This document shows positions 32,727 to 34,382 of a DNA stretch of 34,382 bases, one piece after another; within the stretch, counting starts at the first letter, position 1, and each line of letters starts with the position of its first letter. The notes beneath the pieces are model-generated. The model was not told the DNA's origin and did not search any database. It saw only the letters and a program-made list of their open reading frames with translations. Source of the stretch: an uncultured Bacteroidaceae bacterium (GTDB taxonomy: Bacteria > Bacteroidota > Bacteroidia > Bacteroidales > Bacteroidaceae); NCBI GenBank assembly GCA_939800445.1, contig CALNGU010000017.1, positions 1-34,382 of the forward strand, in the 5' to 3' direction. Position numbers and translations under genes: made by a program.

Positions 32727-33989
32727 CTATTCCGTCGCCACGGGCAAGCCGTTGACAATCACATCTATCGCACTGTGCAGCATCACTTCGGCGGTGTCAC
32801 CTATCGCTGCATAGGTGGCAATGTCGTTTGTCCTCTCCTCCACCTCGAGGTTGGGCTGGATGGGACGGAAGCAGTCAACGTCCTCATCCGGCGCGACCCA
32901 CGCCGCCACGACCGGGTAGATGACGTACTGCGGGTAGCTCGGGCAGACGAAACGTCCGAGGATGGCGTTGCTCCCCGCCGTGGCCTGCCCCACGAATGTC
33001 GTGACGATGCGGCCGCGCAGCCCGTTGGCCAGCGTCTCAAATTCGCCGCCCGTCCCCTCGTCGGCTATCACATAAAGGCCACGCAACCCGAGGTGCGTCC
33101 CCGCCGCGTTGCCGAATGCCACCGTGCTGTCGTTGTCAGCGTGGTTGTCGTTGTAGGTCTTGGTGACGAATGTGCTGTCGGCCATCCCTTCCTCCACGAG
33201 CATCGAGGCGAAACCTGCCGCAAACGCGATGTCGCCGCGCGAGCAGTAGCGCAAGTCCACGACGAGCTCGTCACAGCCGTCCATCTCGGCGGCGACCCTA
33301 CGCAGCTCCGCGTCGTGCTGTCCGCTGGCATGGCACGAGTTGAGCTTGACGTATCCGACCCTCCGCCCCTCGATGTCGTAGGTGGTGTCGCAGGCAAACG
33401 GAGTAGCGGGCATGAAGTCGGCCGTCTCCACCCCCACCGTGTCGGTGTTGGTCCAGACATACGCCTCGTTCACCTCGTCAAATCCGCAGGCGGCACGTGT
33501 CACGCTCATCGCCCCGCCGTTGCGCAGCAGGCCTATGTTGCTCTCGGTCAGTTTGATGCCGTTGACCTCGGTTATCCATTCGCCGCGCCTGATGCCAGCA
33601 CGCTCGGCGGGCGACCCGGGGTAGACGAACAGCACCCGCGCCGCCAACGCCCGTCCCTCGACCGTCGTGGTGTAGAACTCCAGGCCATATCCCGGCGTGA
33701 CCTCACCCAACCGTCCCGTGTCACCCTCGGTGTCGATGAACGAGAACGTGTCTGCCCGCCCACCGTTGCCGTTGCGGGTGAGCACGTTGCCGAAGAAAAT
33801 GTCAGGTGTGGCATAACGGTTGGCATCCGTGCGCATCGACCCGTTCCAGAAGTAGTGGTCGCTCATCGTCGCCACGATCCAGTCATTCGTCTCCGTCCTG
33901 TCGCGGTAGCCCTCCTCGCGGTTCTCCCTGCACGCCCCGAGCACCAGCGCGGCAGCGGCAAATATGGTCACAGTCAATGTCTTCATCAT
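32727..33989 (-). CDS. S41-family (C-terminal processing peptidase-like) lipoprotein, catalytic residues missing
   Basis: A lipoprotein of about 420 residues; the Met-Met pair at 33989/33986 gives lipobox LGAC (Cys20). The frame opens at 34037, but that part contains the -7 element. An N-terminal helical domain, a PDZ domain (about 98-160, GLEFYTTTVEG and SPAERAGIRRGEWITEVNG) and an S41 core with VVDLRYCSRGD (about 243-253) are seen. The nucleophile loop, normally T-A-S-A-S-E, reads TGGEFE, with Gly315 where Ser belongs. The partner lysine 25 residues on is Ser340 (ATAGSN versus TYGKG). The flanks ANGLRG and VGQATAG align without a gap, so the dyad appears lost. It may act as a peptide-binding pseudoenzyme. 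Confidence 0.85.
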   Translation of the reverse strand: MMKTLTVTIFAAAALVLGACRENREEGYRDRTETNDWIVATMSDHYFWNGSMRTDANRYATPDIFFGNVLTRNGNGGRADTFSFIDTEGDTGRLGEVTPGYGLEFYTTTVEGRALAARVLFVYPGSPAERAGIRRGEWITEVNGIKLTESNIGLLRNGGAMSVTRAACGFDEVNEAYVWTNTDTVGVETADFMPATPFACDTTYDIEGRRVGYVKLNSCHASGQHDAELRRVAAEMDGCDELVVDLRYCSRGDIAFAAGFASMLVEEGMADSTFVTKTYNDNHADNDSTVAFGNAAGTHLGLRGLYVIADEGTGGEFETLANGLRGRIVTTFVGQATAGSNAILGRFVCPSYPQYVIYPVVAAWVAPDEDVDCFRPIQPNLEVEERTNDIATYAAIGDTAEVMLHSAIDVIVNGLPVATE

Positions 33990-34006
33990 TCCCAGTTTTT
34001 GTTGTG

Positions 34007-34037
34007 CAAAGATAATCCCTCTGCCGCCAGCAAGCAA
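34007..34037 (-). promoter_or_regulatory. Predicted promoter of the S41-like gene
   Basis: On the minus strand, -7 TATCTTTG (34007-34014) is an exact match and a TTG (34035-34037) lies 20 bases upstream. Transcription would start near 34000, just before the Met-Met start at 33989. Confidence 0.65.
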
Positions 34038-34101
34038 GTGGTGCGCACCGCCGCCCCTTTCGAATGCCCCTCCCTATGTTGTCCCGGGATGCGCAGGTGG
34101 T

Positions 34102-34382
34102 GTAGAGACGCTGCCCGTTGCGTCTCATCAATAGGCGGCGGAAAGATGCCGATGGCATGGATTGTGTAGAGACGCTGCCTGCTGCGTCTCTCATGTGTAT
34201 AGGATGTGATGGAAGCGCGGCGGGCAGCGTCTCTACAAGCCGTGCGGCAGCCTTCGGGCAATCACATCAGGCGACAAATCCCGTGACAACAGACGTAAAC
34301 TTCCTTCCCTCGCCGGGAAAACTTCCATGTCTCGGCGAGTAAAGTAAAAACAAAACTTTTGAATGAATAAACAGAACTTTTG
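34102..34382 (-). repeat. Compound intergenic repeat, copy D (partial, at window edge)
   Basis: Three GAGACGC/GCGTCTC-type hairpins occur at 34102-34127, 34166-34191 and (decayed left arm) 34211-34236. They are followed by GACAAATCCCGTGAC (about 34274-34288), a diverged arm containing CTCGCCGGG and CTCGGCGAG, AGTAAAGTAAAAA, and a 21-bp array running off the right edge. The orientation is that of copy B's left half and opposite to copy A. Identity to the other copies is lower than between B and C. Confidence 0.83.
34351..34382. repeat. 21-bp-period palindrome array (copy D, truncated by window end)
   Basis: CAAAACTTTTG starts at 34351 and CAGAACTTTTG at 34372, again 21 bp apart. The window's last base is the last base of the second unit, so the real array is probably longer. 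Confidence 0.85.

Noticed and set aside
32691-34169. Long plus-strand open frame of 492 codons opposite the S41-like gene
   Set aside because: It is antisense to a gene with signal peptide, PDZ and S41 core, has no recognisable domain, and is His/Arg/Val-rich as expected from the complement of a G+C-rich gene.
1-34382. tRNA or rRNA genes
   Set aside because: Reading the intergenic stretches on both strands gave no tRNA cloverleaf with a TTCGANTC-type T loop and no rRNA-like conserved blocks. A covariance-model scan was not possible here.

Overview
The window looks like a complete 34.4 kb contig from a member of the Bacteroidales (phylum Bacteroidota). The signs are many upstream TAnnTTTG -7 promoter elements, a two-component pair matching RprX/RprY of Bacteroides, lipoproteins with Bacteroidota-style lipoboxes, an EF-G2-type paralogue of elongation factor G, MtaB, and FadL-like and S41 proteins typical of the order. 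The base composition appears to be in the mid-fifties % G+C by eye, which would suit Muribaculaceae, Barnesiella or Alistipes relatives, but genus is inference only. No rRNA, tRNA, CRISPR array, prophage or transposase gene was found.

Layout. 1-324: repeat copy A. 436-5965 (minus): a three-gene RND efflux operon (lipoprotein adaptor, inner-membrane pump, TolC-like channel), each pair overlapping by 4 bases, with a divergent AraC-type regulator at 6141-7061. 7232-9013: lepA (EF4), convergent with a YeiH-type transporter (9128-10165) across a shared hairpin terminator. 10363-10733: repeat copy B. 10921-12721 (minus): ridA followed by a bleomycin-hydrolase-type C1 peptidase. 12963-13945: an O6-alkylguanine methyltransferase coupled to a TlpA-like thioredoxin lipoprotein. 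13951-16243 (minus): a diacylglycerol-kinase-type lipid kinase and hemW. 16493-18649: an EF-G paralogue with a degenerate G domain, ending in a strong terminator. 18801-19092: repeat copy C. 19275-20992: an Fe-S/FMN-type reductase coupled to a MalY/PatB C-S lyase. 21085-22131: a heptosyltransferase-family GT9, convergent with rprX-rprY (22209-24446). 24447-24926: a gene-poor stretch with a striking tandem palindrome array. 24927-25139: a small Ala/Glu-rich lipoprotein. 25327-28011: mtaB, a GT2 glycosyltransferase and folB. 28150-32719: a Tyr/His- and Ser/Arg-rich secreted protein, a FadL-like outer-membrane protein, a YigZ/IMPACT protein, a small lipoprotein and a secreted esterase. 32727-33989 (minus): an S41-family lipoprotein lacking its catalytic dyad. 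34102-34382: repeat copy D.

Most genes are housekeeping or cell-envelope functions (translation factors, tRNA thiolation, heme and folate metabolism, envelope glycosylation, efflux and stress sensing). The unusual feature is a compound intergenic repeat present four times. Its core is a tandem array of an 11-bp palindrome (CAAAACTTTTG or close variants) repeated exactly every 21 bp. The core is flanked by arms built from 22-bp units and CTCGCCGAG palindromes, then GGGATTTGTCCC, then pairs of GAGACGC-N-GCGTCTC hairpins. Copies B and C are inverted relative to each other and differ by exactly three 21-bp units. Both window ends lie inside such arrays, which probably explains why the assembly stops there. 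A separate 3 x 22 bp palindrome array sits between rprX and the small lipoprotein gene.
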